This document shows positions 10,535 to 20,844 of a stretch of 64,000 nt of DNA, piece by piece. Position numbers and translations under genes: made by a program. The stretch's first letter is position 1; every line of letters starts with the position of its first letter. The DNA is from Owenia fusiformis (lineage: Eukaryota > Annelida > Polychaeta > Sabellida > Oweniidae): positions 18,459,513 to 18,523,512 of the forward strand of contig CAIIXF020000004.1 in NCBI GenBank assembly GCA_903813345.2. The letters are read 5' to 3'. Below the pieces are notes generated by a model, which saw only the letters and a program-made list of their open reading frames with translations, made no database searches and was not told the DNA's origin.

Positions 10535-13475
10535 TGTGACTCAGGACAAAACTATGGTGACACAAGATAGAACCTTTCATAAACAATTTAACGAGTACAA
10601 GAACCTATGTTGACACAGGATAGGACCTAGGTTGACACAAGAAAACATCTTTTATAATACAATTTAATAATTTTACCTTAAATTGTAACACAAGATAGAT
10701 TTTGATTCAAATATAATTTTATTTCTGAAGAAGTAGGACGGACATCCTACGAAACGTCAAAAAGAAAAAAAATATCTCTGAGAAAGAAAATCAACAATTA
10801 AGATAGACCTATGTTGACACAGGATATAGAACCTAGTTTGTCACAATATAGAACCTTTCATAAAACAATATAACAAGTATTTTAAATCGTGACACAAGAT
10901 GGAACCTATGTTGACACAGGATAGAACCTAGGTTGACACAAGATAGAACCTTTCATAAAACAATATAACAAGTATTTTAAATCGTGACACAAGATGGAAC
11001 CTATGTTGACACAGGATAGAACCTAAGTTGACACAAGATAGGACATTTCATAAAACAATTTAACAAGTACCTTAAATCGTGACATAAGATATAACCTATG
11101 CTGACACAGGATAGAACCTAAGTTGACACAAGATGGAACATTTCATAAAACAATTTAACACGTACTTTAAATCGCGACACAAGATATAACCTATGTTGAC
11201 ACAGGATAGAACCTAAGTTGACACAAGATAGAACCTTTCATAAAACAATTTAACAAGTACCTTAAATCGTGACATAAGATAGAACCTATGTTGACACAGG
11301 ATAGAACCTAGGTTGACACAGGATAGAACCTAAGTTGACACAAGATAGAACCTTTCATAAAACAATTTAACAAGTACTTTAAATCATGACACAAGATATA
11401 ACATATGTTGACACAGGATAGAACCTAGGTTAACACAAGATAGGACATTTCATAAAACAATTTAACAAGTACCTTAAATCGTGACATAAGATAGAACCTA
11501 TTTTGACACAGGATAGAACCCAAGTTGATACAAGAGAGAACCTTTCATAAAACAATTTAACAAGTACCTTAAATCGTGACATAGGATAGAACCTATTTTG
11601 ACACAGGATAGAACCCAAGTTGATACAAGAGAGAACCTTTCATAAAACAATTTAACAAGTACCTTAAATCGTGACATAGGATAGAACCTATTTTGACACA
11701 GGATAGAACCCAAGTTGATACAAGAGAGAACCTTTCATAAAACAATTTAACAAGTACCTTAAATCGTGACACAAGATAGAACCTATGTTGACACAGGATA
11801 GAACCTAGGTTGACACAGGATAGAACCTTTCATAAACAATATAACACGTACTTTAAATCGTGACACAAGATATAACCTATGTTGACACAGGATGGAATCT
11901 AGGTTGACACAAGATAGAACCTTTCGTAAAACAATATAACACGTACTTTAAATCATGACACAAGATATAACCTATGTTGACACAGGATAGAACCTAAGTT
12001 GACACAAGATAGAACCTTTCATAAAACAATATAACAAGTATTTTAAATCGTGACACAAGATAGAACCTATGTTGACACAGGATAGAACCTAGGTTGACAC
12101 AAGATAGAACCTTTCATAAAACAATATAACAAGTACCTTAAATCGTGACATAAGATAGAACCTATTTTGACACAGGATAGAACCCAAGTTGATACAAGAT
12201 AGAACCTTTCATAAAACAATTTAACACGTACTTTAAATCATGACACAAGATATAACCTATGTTGACACATGATAGAACCTAAGTTGACACAAGATAGAAC
12301 CTTTCATAAAACAATTTAACAAGTACCTTAAATCGTGACATAAGATAGAACCTATGTTGACACAGGATAGAACCTAAGTTGACACAAGATAGAACCTTTC
12401 GTAAAACAATATAACACGTACTTTAAATCGTGAAACAAGATATAACCTATGCTGACACAGGATAGAACCTAGGTTGACACAAGATAGAACCTTTCATAAA
12501 ACAAAAGAACGAGTACTTTAAATCATGACACAAGATAGAACATATGTTGACACAGGATAGAACCTAGGTTAACACAAGATAGGACATTTCATAAAACAAT
12601 TTAACAAGTACCTTAAATCGTGACACAAGATAGAACCCATGTTGACACAGGATAGAACCTAGGTTGACCCTTTCAAAAAACAATATAACAAGTACTTTAA
12701 ATTGTGACACAAGATAGAACCTATGTTGACACATGATAGAACCTAGATTGACACAAGATAAAACTTTCATAAAGCAATTTAACAAGTACCTTAAATCGTG
12801 ACACAAGATAGAACCCATGTTGACACAGGATAGAACCTAGGTTGACCCTTTCAAAAAACAATATAACAAGTACTTTAAATCATGACACAAGATAAAACCT
12901 CTGTTGACACAAGATAGAACCTATGTTGACACAGGATAGAACCTACATAGACACAAGATAGAACTTTCCATAAAAGAATATAGCAAGTGCTTCAAATCGT
13001 GACACAGGATTATGTAGGCGCCTTTAACGTGTGACACGAGAATTTTGTTGAAGTACAAGTACTTTAAATTGTGACACAAGATAGAACCTATGTTGACACG
13101 GGATAGAACCTAGATTGACACAAGATAGAACTTTTCATAAACAATATAAGTACTTGAAATCGTACCACAAGATAGAACCTATGTTGACACAGGATAGAAC
13201 CTAGGCTGACACAAGATAGAGCCTTTCATAAAACAACATAACACTTACTTTAAATCGTGACACAAGATAAAACCTCTGTTGACACAAGATAGAACCTATG
13301 TTGACACAAGATAGAACCTATGTTGACACAGGATAGAACCTACATAGACACAAGATAGAACTTTCCATAAAAGAATATAGCAAGTGCTTCAAATCGTGAC
13401 ACAGGATTATGTAGGCGCCTTAAACGTGTGACACGAGAATTTTGTTGACACAAGATAGACCTGTTTGATCTTGAT
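10535..13475. repeat. Satellite array, ~95 bp unit built of ~20 bp subrepeats
   Basis: About 2.9 kb of head-to-tail repeats, roughly 30 units. The common unit is about 95 bp: 'gtgacacaagatagaaccta' plus variants of 'ttgacacaggatagaaccta', then 'ttcataaaacaatttaac' and 'aagtaccttaaatc'. Within the unit the ~20 bp motif ttgacacaRgatagaaccta is itself repeated two or three times, so it is a two-level repeat. Three nearly identical consecutive units near 11490-11760 point to recent unequal exchange or slippage. Two longer copies near 12900-13040 and 13260-13440 share a non-unit insert ('ttatgtaggcgcctt'). Open frames on the minus strand merely translate the repeat. Confidence 0.95.
10725..10758 (+). 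other. Hammerhead-like core motif in a foreign insert
   Basis: Inside a ~110 bp stretch that does not match the satellite unit, the sequence reads CTGAAGA, then a six-base stem GTAGGA/TCCTAC with a short loop, then GAAAC. This matches the conserved hammerhead ribozyme order CUGANGA - stem II - GAAA. Such motifs are known at the ends of Penelope-like retroelements and in retrozymes. I could not find a convincing stem III and cleavage triplet, so it may be an inactive remnant or chance. Confidence 0.3.
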
Positions 13476-13891
13476 GATCACAAATTACACATATAGAAAA
13501 ACAAGCTCATCTCATGATTGATGGTCGTATACCACTTGTGTTTTTGTTTCAGGTTATTTGATGCTACTGATGATGAACTTCTCAGAACAGCTCAACAGCT
13601 CAACAGCTCGAATTGTTGTCCCGGCAACCAAGAGATGAAACCCAAAAAAATCTAGAGACGTTTTTTGTGATCTAAAGTGTGACTAAGGCAAAGACGTGGA
13701 GGAAAAAACAAAACGAATACAATATGAACAATTACAGAAAAGATTGGTAAACTTTAATTGGTGATACACGCAGTGAAACAAGCAGTAAACAACACTTGAG
13801 CTAGAGATCGAACTTTGTTGACATTTAAACCGGAAGTGGGATTGTTCGTCAACATCCGGTTCAAACTTTTCACGAAATTTGTCAAGTTTCA

Positions 13892-14671
13892 ATGTCGAAT
13901 CCTCAAGAAACTCAATCTCAAACGAAACTGGACCTATTTGTGATTAAAGGAAAAAGGAATAGAGAGGAAGACGAGTTTTGTGACGCCCTGGAAGCAATTA
14001 AACCAAGAGAGAAGAGAGATAAAATGGCGGCCATGACGACAGACGATTTCTTGAAAATAATGCCAAACATTCTAAAAGAAGCATTCAAAGACAAGCAAGT
14101 AGTAGCATCGCTTCAAGAGGCCGTAAGACCTCTCCTTGAAACCCAGAGTAAGAAAATAAACAAACTGGAGAAGGATCTCTCAGACACAAAGGCGAAATTG
14201 CAGGAACTTCATAAAGAACTTCAGTCAGAGCAAAACCAAAGACTGGCACTTCAAGTCAGAGTCGTGGGCATCCAGGATGACAACAACGAGAGAATTCAAG
14301 ACAAAATCGTGAACTTCGCCAAAGAAAAGATTAACTTGACAATCGCTACAGCTGACTTCTCGGCCTTCCGCATGGGGAAGTACCAAGACGGTAAAATGAG
14401 GGCAATAACAATTCGGTTCAATGACATGAATCTCAGAAACAAATTTTACAGAGGTAGAGAAAAACTTTTTAAAACGAAAGAAAGGGTATTTATAAACGAC
14501 GATCTCCCTCCCAAAACTGCAAAGGTTCTAACAGAAGGCAGAAAACTGAAGAGAGAAAACAAAATATATAAAGTCTGGACATACAGAGGTCAGGTATACG
14601 TCAAAAAGAAAGAAAAAGACGAGCCGAAGGAAGTAGACTTAGCAGACCTGAAAGACATGTCCCAAACTTAA
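13892..14671 (+). CDS. LINE ORF1 protein, coiled coil + L1-ORF1p-like C-terminal domain
   Basis: 259 residues starting at ATG 13892. Residues ~1-60 are polar and basic. Residues ~75-125 form heptad-rich coiled coil (KKINKLEKDLSDTKAKLQEL). Residues ~125-250 (VRVVGIQDDNNERIQDK, FRMGK, FINDDLPPK, GRKLKRENKIYKVWTYRGQ) follow the pattern of L1 ORF1p-like RNA-binding regions: an R-h-G element, a 'vfIneDL' element and a basic C-terminus. Its expected role is RNA binding and nucleic-acid chaperoning of the retrotransposon RNP. The family match is from memory of patterns. ORF2 follows 609 bp downstream, separated by AT-rich sequence. Confidence 0.75.
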   Translation: MSNPQETQSQTKLDLFVIKGKRNREEDEFCDALEAIKPREKRDKMAAMTTDDFLKIMPNILKEAFKDKQVVASLQEAVRPLLETQSKKINKLEKDLSDTKAKLQELHKELQSEQNQRLALQVRVVGIQDDNNERIQDKIVNFAKEKINLTIATADFSAFRMGKYQDGKMRAITIRFNDMNLRNKFYRGREKLFKTKERVFINDDLPPKTAKVLTEGRKLKRENKIYKVWTYRGQVYVKKKEKDEPKEVDLADLKDMSQT

Positions 14672-15280
14672 CTTAACTCAAATTACACGACTATTTTACA
14701 TAATCATACCTGTATTTTTCAGTCTGAAACACCTTCTTCGGCGAACATGAACATATTCTATCATAAAATCGTAAAACGATCCACTCACTTAAATTTCGAA
14801 ATTTAAATTATTTTTTTAAGCAACTTCCGGTGAGCGAACTATGTAATCAAACTCCAACTAACAATAAATATACCGATACACGAACGCGTGGGAAGGTGTT
14901 TCAGTTTAAAAAATACTTATATCCAATCAATTTGAAACCATGTTTTCACCAGAGGTAACTACCCAAAGTAAATTTTTACTCGAAAAGTATCAAATTAATC
15001 AATGGTGTACGCAGTCACCAATTAAAAAAAAAAAAATTATGAACATTGACTTCCAATGTATTTTTTTTTTCCTTTCAGAAAAGCTGACACGTTTTAAGAT
15101 ATAATGAACACTTTAGGTCACAATAAGTTATCTTTTCTATTCAACCATTGCTACAATAAATAATCTCTTAATCATAGTGCAGATGGCAAAGGGGGAGAAG
15201 GGAGATGGTAAAAGGAGGAAAACTTGTGAGATAAATGCCCTTAAATATCAAAAATCAAAAACAACAAAGCCACCATAACA

Positions 15281-18200
15281 ATGATGGCTAAGAATTGCAA
15301 CCAAGACGGGCATAATAGTAGCTCTGAATCATCAATCTCATCAACTCTATCAGCAGAAGAACAATTTCGAAACTCGACTCATTTCAGCATTATTCACATG
15401 AATGCTCAAAGTTTAAGGAACAAAATGGACCAACTGAAAATAGAATCAAAAAACAGTGACATAGTGTGTCTCTCAGAGACGTGGTTAGACGATAATGTAC
15501 CTAACAGCAACATTACCCTGGGAGGCTACCATCTACCAGTAAGATTAGACAGACTAGAAAGAAGGGGAGGAGGTGTTGCTATTTTCGTAAAACAAAATTA
15601 TATTTTCAAAAATGTAAGTAACTTGGTACCAAATGGACTAGAAGCATTATGCATCGAAGTCCTTATAGAAACGAAAAAAGTTCTCATAACTACAGTGTAC
15701 AGAGCTCCAAACAGCCCAGCAAACACATGGACTCTCATAGACAACTTACTTGAAAATATCAAAGAATATGCCAATGGTAAGAAATATGTCTATATGGTAG
15801 GCAATCTAAATTGTGACATGCTTAATGAGACGAACAACAAACTTGATGATCTGTTTCAAGAATACAATCTACATCAAATGATAGAAGAACCTACTCACAT
15901 AACAGATACAGCCGCAACCTTAATTGATATCTTGGCAACAACATCTCCAGGAACGATCATACGCACAGATGTACTAACACCATCAATGAGCAAGCACAGC
16001 CCCATATACACAGAAATTAACATTAAAAAACAGTCTGGTAAAGACTATAAGCGAACAATAAGAAACTATAAACTTGTAGACTGGAAAGCGATGAACGAAG
16101 ACATACAGAGTAGGAACTGGAATCAAATACTAAATATACATGATAACAACAATGACACTGACGTAAATGAAATTGTAAAGAATTGGTATAAAGAATTTAA
16201 AGGCATAATAAACAAGTTTATCCCAGAAAAGACAATAACTATAAGGCAAAATGATCTGCCATGGATCACAACAAAAATAAAACGTTTCATTAGAAGGCGG
16301 AACAGAGCTTACAAGATGGCAAAAACACTAGGAACAGACACGCTATGGGAAAAATACAAAAAGCTGAGAAATGAAACAATAACCGAACTCAGAAATGCCA
16401 AAGAAGAATACGAACTAAGACTCTCACAGAAATTGGTCAATGGAAAAACTGGAACAAAGACCTTGTGGACTGTGGTCAAACAGTTCTACAACGATTTCAG
16501 GGCATCAGATAACAATGAAACACCCTTTCTTGTCAATGGTCATTCAATATCAAACAACAAAGAAAAGGCTGAATTATTGAATAATCATTTTTTAGCCCAA
16601 AGCAGACTGGAAACTAATCAAGATCCACCAATTCTCCAAGCATCAACTGACAAAAGTATAGAAACGGTAAGATTGTCAAATCAGACAGTCGAAGACATAC
16701 TTATAAATCTGAATCCAGGAAAGTCACTAGGGCCTGACAATATAAGTCCACGTGTTCTAAAAATGACTGCAAAATCAATAGCCCCGATACTGGCACAAAT
16801 ATTCAATGCATCATTAAAACAGAATGTCTTCCCAGACATTTGGAAAGAAGCGAATGTAACACCAATATTCAAAAAAGACAGAAGAGAAATAGCAACAAAT
16901 TACAGACCAATATCTCTACTGAACTGTGTAGCGAAAGTATTCGAAAGAGCAATGTATACTCATGTACATAACTACCTACACAAATGGAAATTGCTGTCAA
17001 AATTCCAATCTGCTTATTCCCCAGGAAACTCCACAACAACGCAACTACTAGAGATGTACAACTACATCATGGAGACAATGGAGAATAATGAAAACACAAG
17101 AGCCGTCTTTTGTGACATGTCAAAAGCTTTTGACCGAGTATGGCATAAAGGCCTAGTTAACAAGTTAGAACGGAAGGGAATCAAAGGAAACTTACTAAAA
17201 TGGTTCAAAAGTTACCTATCCAACAGAAAACAAAGGGTAATTCTCAATGGCGAAACATCCAGCTGGGGGTATATCTCTGCAGGCGTTCCACAGGGCTCCA
17301 TCCTAGGACCACTGTTATTTTTGGTGTACATAGATGATATCTTGGAAAACCTAACTGATAAATGCACTGGAAGGATATATGCAGACGATACTACATTTCT
17401 TGCAAGTGGAAAAGAAAATGACAACATAATTGAAACTCTCAACGAACAACTACGATCAACAAACGAGTGGGCCAATATATGGCAACTAACCTTCAACCCA
17501 GAAAAAACAGAAACAATGTTATTCACGAGAAAACACCAAAATAATGGACAATTTCAACTCACTTTCAATGGAAAAGTTATCAAAGAAGTGACTAACCATA
17601 AACATCTAGGCCTGACATTAGACAACAATGGAACATGGGGATCACACATAAGGAACATAACAAATAGAGCTGCCAAGATGATAGATGTCATGCGAGGACT
17701 TAAATATAAACTTGACCGAAAAACATTGGAAATTATGTATAAAGCATTTATTAGGCCTATAATTGAATATGCCTCCCCAGTTTGGGACAACTGTCATAAC
17801 TATGAAAAAGACCAACTAGAAGAACTACAACTAAAAGCTGCAAGAATCTGTACAGGGGCAAAAAGAGGAACAAGCCACGAGTTGATATACAAAGAAACAG
17901 GTTGGGCAAAACTTCAAGAGCGTCGAACAACACAAAAACTACTAATAATGCACAAACTCATAAACAAAAAAATAACAGACTCGTTGAGCAATGTGATTGA
18001 ATCAACCAAGAGAAGGTCTGACCATGATCTCCGACGAGCTAACAACCTATTAATGCCTGTATGCAGAACTGAAGCGTACAGAAAATCATTTCTACCAGCC
18101 ACAATAAAAGTGTGGAATGACGTTGATGCATCAATAAAAAACACAAAAGCTGAGGAGCACTTCAAAAAATTGATAACAAACAAGAAGAAGGTACCAAATT

Positions 18201-18514
18201 ACTATTACTATGGGAAAAGAGACACTCAAATAATACACACACAGATAAGACTTAGATGCAGCGACTTAAACCAAGATCTACATCTCAACCATGTAAAGGA
18301 CAGCCCCAAATGTGAATGCGGAAACCCAATAGAAAGTGCCGAACACTATTTCAAAGAATGTACTTTATACCAAAGTCACAAAACAATTCTACCTAGGACA
18401 ACATTGACAGAACTTATCCATGGAAATGCAAGGAAAACAGATGAAGAAAACAAAGCCACATTCACTGCTGTTCACAATTACATAAGAGTTACAAAAAGAT
18501 TCTCTAACAAGTAG
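15281..18514 (+). CDS. LINE ORF2: endonuclease-like domain + reverse transcriptase
   Basis: 1077 residues, uninterrupted; ATG ATG at 15281. The N-terminal EEP-like domain (~35-245) has HMNAQSL (N41), LSETWL (E66) and YRAPNS. However, the usual GDxN reads GNLN (N175 in place of Asp) and the usual SDH reads SKH (K238 in place of Asp). The RT (~470-760) has NYRPISLLN, FCDMSKAFDRVWHK, GVPQGSILGPLLF and YADD (Y700-D703, coding at 17378-17389), and is complete. The C-terminal region has a CECG-x(5)-EHYF-x2-C cluster near 1010-1030, like the zinc-finger-like tail of many such LINEs; no RNase H domain is obvious. RT looks functional, while endonuclease function is doubtful. Confidence 0.9.
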   Translation: MMAKNCNQDGHNSSSESSISSTLSAEEQFRNSTHFSIIHMNAQSLRNKMDQLKIESKNSDIVCLSETWLDDNVPNSNITLGGYHLPVRLDRLERRGGGVAIFVKQNYIFKNVSNLVPNGLEALCIEVLIETKKVLITTVYRAPNSPANTWTLIDNLLENIKEYANGKKYVYMVGNLNCDMLNETNNKLDDLFQEYNLHQMIEEPTHITDTAATLIDILATTSPGTIIRTDVLTPSMSKHSPIYTEINIKKQSGKDYKRTIRNYKLVDWKAMNEDIQSRNWNQILNIHDNNNDTDVNEIVKNWYKEFKGIINKFIPEKTITIRQNDLPWITTKIKRFIRRRNRAYKMAKTLGTDTLWEKYKKLRNETITELRNAKEEYELRLSQKLVNGKTGTKTLWTVVKQFYNDFRASDNNETPFLVNGHSISNNKEKAELLNNHFLAQSRLETNQDPPILQASTDKSIETVRLSNQTVEDILINLNPGKSLGPDNISPRVLKMTAKSIAPILAQIFNASLKQNVFPDIWKEANVTPIFKKDRREIATNYRPISLLNCVAKVFERAMYTHVHNYLHKWKLLSKFQSAYSPGNSTTTQLLEMYNYIMETMENNENTRAVFCDMSKAFDRVWHKGLVNKLERKGIKGNLLKWFKSYLSNRKQRVILNGETSSWGYISAGVPQGSILGPLLFLVYIDDILENLTDKCTGRIYADDTTFLASGKENDNIIETLNEQLRSTNEWANIWQLTFNPEKTETMLFTRKHQNNGQFQLTFNGKVIKEVTNHKHLGLTLDNNGTWGSHIRNITNRAAKMIDVMRGLKYKLDRKTLEIMYKAFIRPIIEYASPVWDNCHNYEKDQLEELQLKAARICTGAKRGTSHELIYKETGWAKLQERRTTQKLLIMHKLINKKITDSLSNVIESTKRRSDHDLRRANNLLMPVCRTEAYRKSFLPATIKVWNDVDASIKNTKAEEHFKKLITNKKKVPNYYYYGKRDTQIIHTQIRLRCSDLNQDLHLNHVKDSPKCECGNPIESAEHYFKECTLYQSHKTILPRTTLTELIHGNARKTDEENKATFTAVHNYIRVTKRFSNK

Positions 18515-18712
18515 TTTTTCCTCCTTTCACTCTCTCATTTCTTCCCAAGCCTCCCATCCTGCACAAATAAATAAGACTTTAATAAATCTCTAGGACAACC
18601 AAAGGAGAGGACTTAGAATAGGCGAAAGCCTCTTGTCCGATCCATTTCGTCCAATTGTATTAATATAATGTATGTAAAACTTATAGACGAATAAAATATT
18701 TTTAATAATAAT

Positions 18713-19005
18713 AACAGCTCAACACACCGCAAAACCGTGAATAGAGCTGGCGTTGTAGCGGCCATTGGAATTCATGAATTTGATCATCAACGAGGTTGAA
18801 GACTCACCATATAGATTCAAAATCTGATGTAAGAAGTAAATTGCATTATATTGAACAAGTTCACTCCTTTTTGAGTTTGTTAGTTCATTACTTTGTTAAA
18901 CAATTAACTTCACGAACTTTACTACCGGCTGACGGCTGACGATCTAACCTTCTTTATTATCTACCTTTGAATCGAATAGTCACAAGTACTATTCATATTG
19001 AGTTA
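18713..19005. other. Non-coding flank of the LINE
   Basis: Contains the 3' target duplication, then about 280 bp with 'ccggctgacggctgacg' near 18925-18943, related to the palindromic repeat that starts at 19006. No gene is visible. Confidence 0.4.
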
Positions 19006-19420
19006 GTCATAAAAAGTTAATTCGTCAGCCGGAAGTTGAATTCCCGAATGTCCCGTGGGTTTGTTTTGTGGAATACAAGCCAGTTGTATTTGGTAGCATT
19101 CGCGGATTCAACTGCCAACTGACGGTTTAGCATACTTTTTATGGCAAATTAATCTTAATATGAATGGAATAATGACAGACCCTATTCATGATTAAATGAG
19201 TTGGTCATAAAAAGTTAATTCGTCAGCCGGAAGTTGAATTCCCGAATGTCCCGTGGGTTTGTTTTGTGGAATACAAGCCAGTTGTATTTGGTAGCATTCG
19301 CGGATTCAACTGCCAACTGACGGTTTAGCATACTTTTTATGGCAAATTAATCTTAATATGAATGGAATAATGACAGACCCTATTCATGATTAAATGAGTT
19401 GGTCATAGAGTAGTATGTCA
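19006..19420. repeat. 198-bp tandem repeat with internal dyad (tandem MITE)
   Basis: Two nearly identical copies, 19006-19203 and 19204-19401, then the start of a third (gtcata... ccgtcagccg). Each copy contains a near-palindrome: 'cataaaaagttaattcgtcagccgg' near one end, and the complement of a related string ('gactgacggtttagcatactttttatg' style) near the other. The unit therefore looks like a foldback/MITE amplified head-to-tail. Confidence 0.85.
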
Positions 19421-19502
19421 ATCCGTCAGCCGTCAAATGAATTCTCAAAATTAACCTTTAATCTTGACGTTTTAATATTGATATTTACACTTTTATTTGT
19501 AG

Positions 19503-19621
19503 GTGAGCAATATAGATTGCTTTCTGCAATCAAGAACACGTCAAAACAGGTAGCAGCTAACAAAGAGGCCACACAAAAAGAGCGAATAGGAGAAACATTT
19601 AGAAGCAGTTTACAAGAATGA
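19503..19621 (+). CDS. Candidate terminal exon, coiled-coil-like, unknown
   Basis: After a plausible acceptor (acttttatttgtag) the frame reads GEQYRLLSAIKNTSKQVAAN... for 39 residues to a TGA, and a poly(A) signal AATAAA follows at 19876-19881. Charged, helix-prone composition suggests a coiled-coil end of a larger protein. No upstream exon could be linked with confidence. The frame could instead be the tail of a decayed transposon gene, such as a Harbinger Myb-like protein. Function is not recognised. Confidence 0.25.
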
Positions 19622-20449
19622 GAGACAAGACAAACAAATAGTTGAGATTCCTTACATTACAAAGTTTGGTTGACCATCCGGGGACCGGATTATCTATTTA
19701 GAACATTGTACAACTCAAGGGAAATGTATAAAAGCATTTAGTTGAGACACTACTCTAGTCTAAAACTCAGAGATACATATCGCAACAATATCTTTGTTTC
19801 AAAATTAAATTAAATAATTTGTTATCTTTAATAAATTATATGATTCATTTGATAACTGTCTGTGTGTTGTTAAACAATAAAACTTCCAAAGGCCAAACAT
19901 TGCTACAAATCTGCCCTAAGCTAGCATCAAATTACATCATCCCTTCCCCATTGACACCCCCCCCCCCCCCGGGAACAACCGGATGCCTCTCATAGATACA
20001 ATAAATCCTAGATATGGATTTATGATAAATGTATTTAAATCTCTAGTAAATGCTTAAATTCATCTGCATTAAATGTGTCTCAATTTGATAAATACCTTAA
20101 TGTATTTACCGATGTTAGTTAATTACATAACTGCTTCAAAGTTGAAACATGTGTTAGATCGTATTAATGCTTCACAAATGCATTCTATGTATTTATAAAC
20201 CCACATTAATAAATTATAAATACGTAACTAATGTTTTCTGGATGTGATGTAAATGCACTATCGGATTTGCACTAGCATTTACTTATGGTATATGAGATAA
20301 ATACGTGAGAAGGATTTGTATGCATTTATCTAAATCAGAGATGTGCATTTAGGGAGATTTTTGGTGGTTTACGATAAATGCATAATGGATCCTATGTTAA
20401 TCCTGCGTATATTTAACATCATTTGACCCAGTGATTGGACAAATATTGT

Positions 20450-20777
20450 CATCTGGTTCACATTGTTAATTCGTGGAAATATTTTAGAATATTCATGTCC
20501 AGTTTTGTTTTCCTGGCCGTGGTCGGATTTTCCTGTTCTCTCAAATATTCCCACATTTATTTTCTCGAATTTTTTATTGATAAAGTGGATGCTCATTCCC
20601 TTTTTTAACCATCAAACAGACCCCGATTGTCTGTGTTTTCTCCTTTGCCGTTTACAGCCATTACCCGAACGTTACAAATTATGAACAAATATGCGAGCGG
20701 CGATTATGACGTAGCGGGCAGATATACTATATCTGCCCGCTACGTCATAATCGCCGCTCGCATATTTGTTCATAATT
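20450..20777. repeat. Dispersed repeat copy A ending in a perfect hairpin
   Basis: From 'catctggttcacattgttaa' to 'cataatt' this segment is closely matched at about 42694-43000. It ends in an essentially perfect palindrome at 20677-20777 with 50-base arms around a single central base (…gcgggcagata-c-tatctgcccgc… at the core). The neighbouring 'ggacgtaaagctttatcccatggttgcaagg' is also shared with the other copy. It is non-coding. Confidence 0.85.
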
Positions 20778-20844
20778 GGAGAGGGACGTAAAGCTTTATC
20801 CCATGGTTGCAAGGATATACCGGGTGGGCCAAACCCCCCCCCCC

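Larger units (their letters stand above)
13606..18712 (+). mobile_element. Near-complete two-ORF non-LTR retrotransposon
   Basis: A ~5.1 kb plus-strand LINE with ORF1 (13892-14671) and ORF2 (15281-18514), both open, and a 3' end in an (AAT)n-type tail at about 18700-18712. The sequence AACAGCTCAACA immediately after the tail (18713-18724) also occurs immediately before the 5' end (13586-13605, in a short AACAGCTC repeat), a candidate target-site duplication. The exact 5' edge is ambiguous because of that microrepeat. Intact long frames argue for a fairly recent insertion. It landed about 130 bp beyond the satellite array. Confidence 0.88.

Noticed and set aside
11430-12818. Minus-strand open frames with repeated cysteines (ILCQ..RFYPMSRFKVLVKL)
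   Set aside because: They are translations of the satellite unit, without a start context or flanking gene structure.
10535-13475. CRISPR-like regular spacing
   Set aside because: The whole unit is repeated with no unique spacers, and the DNA is from an animal; it is a satellite.
13555-13605. Exon-like stretch after a good acceptor (LFDATDDELLRTAQ)
   Set aside because: The frame would continue across the LINE insertion site to a stop within a few codons, and no linked exon was found; too weak to annotate.
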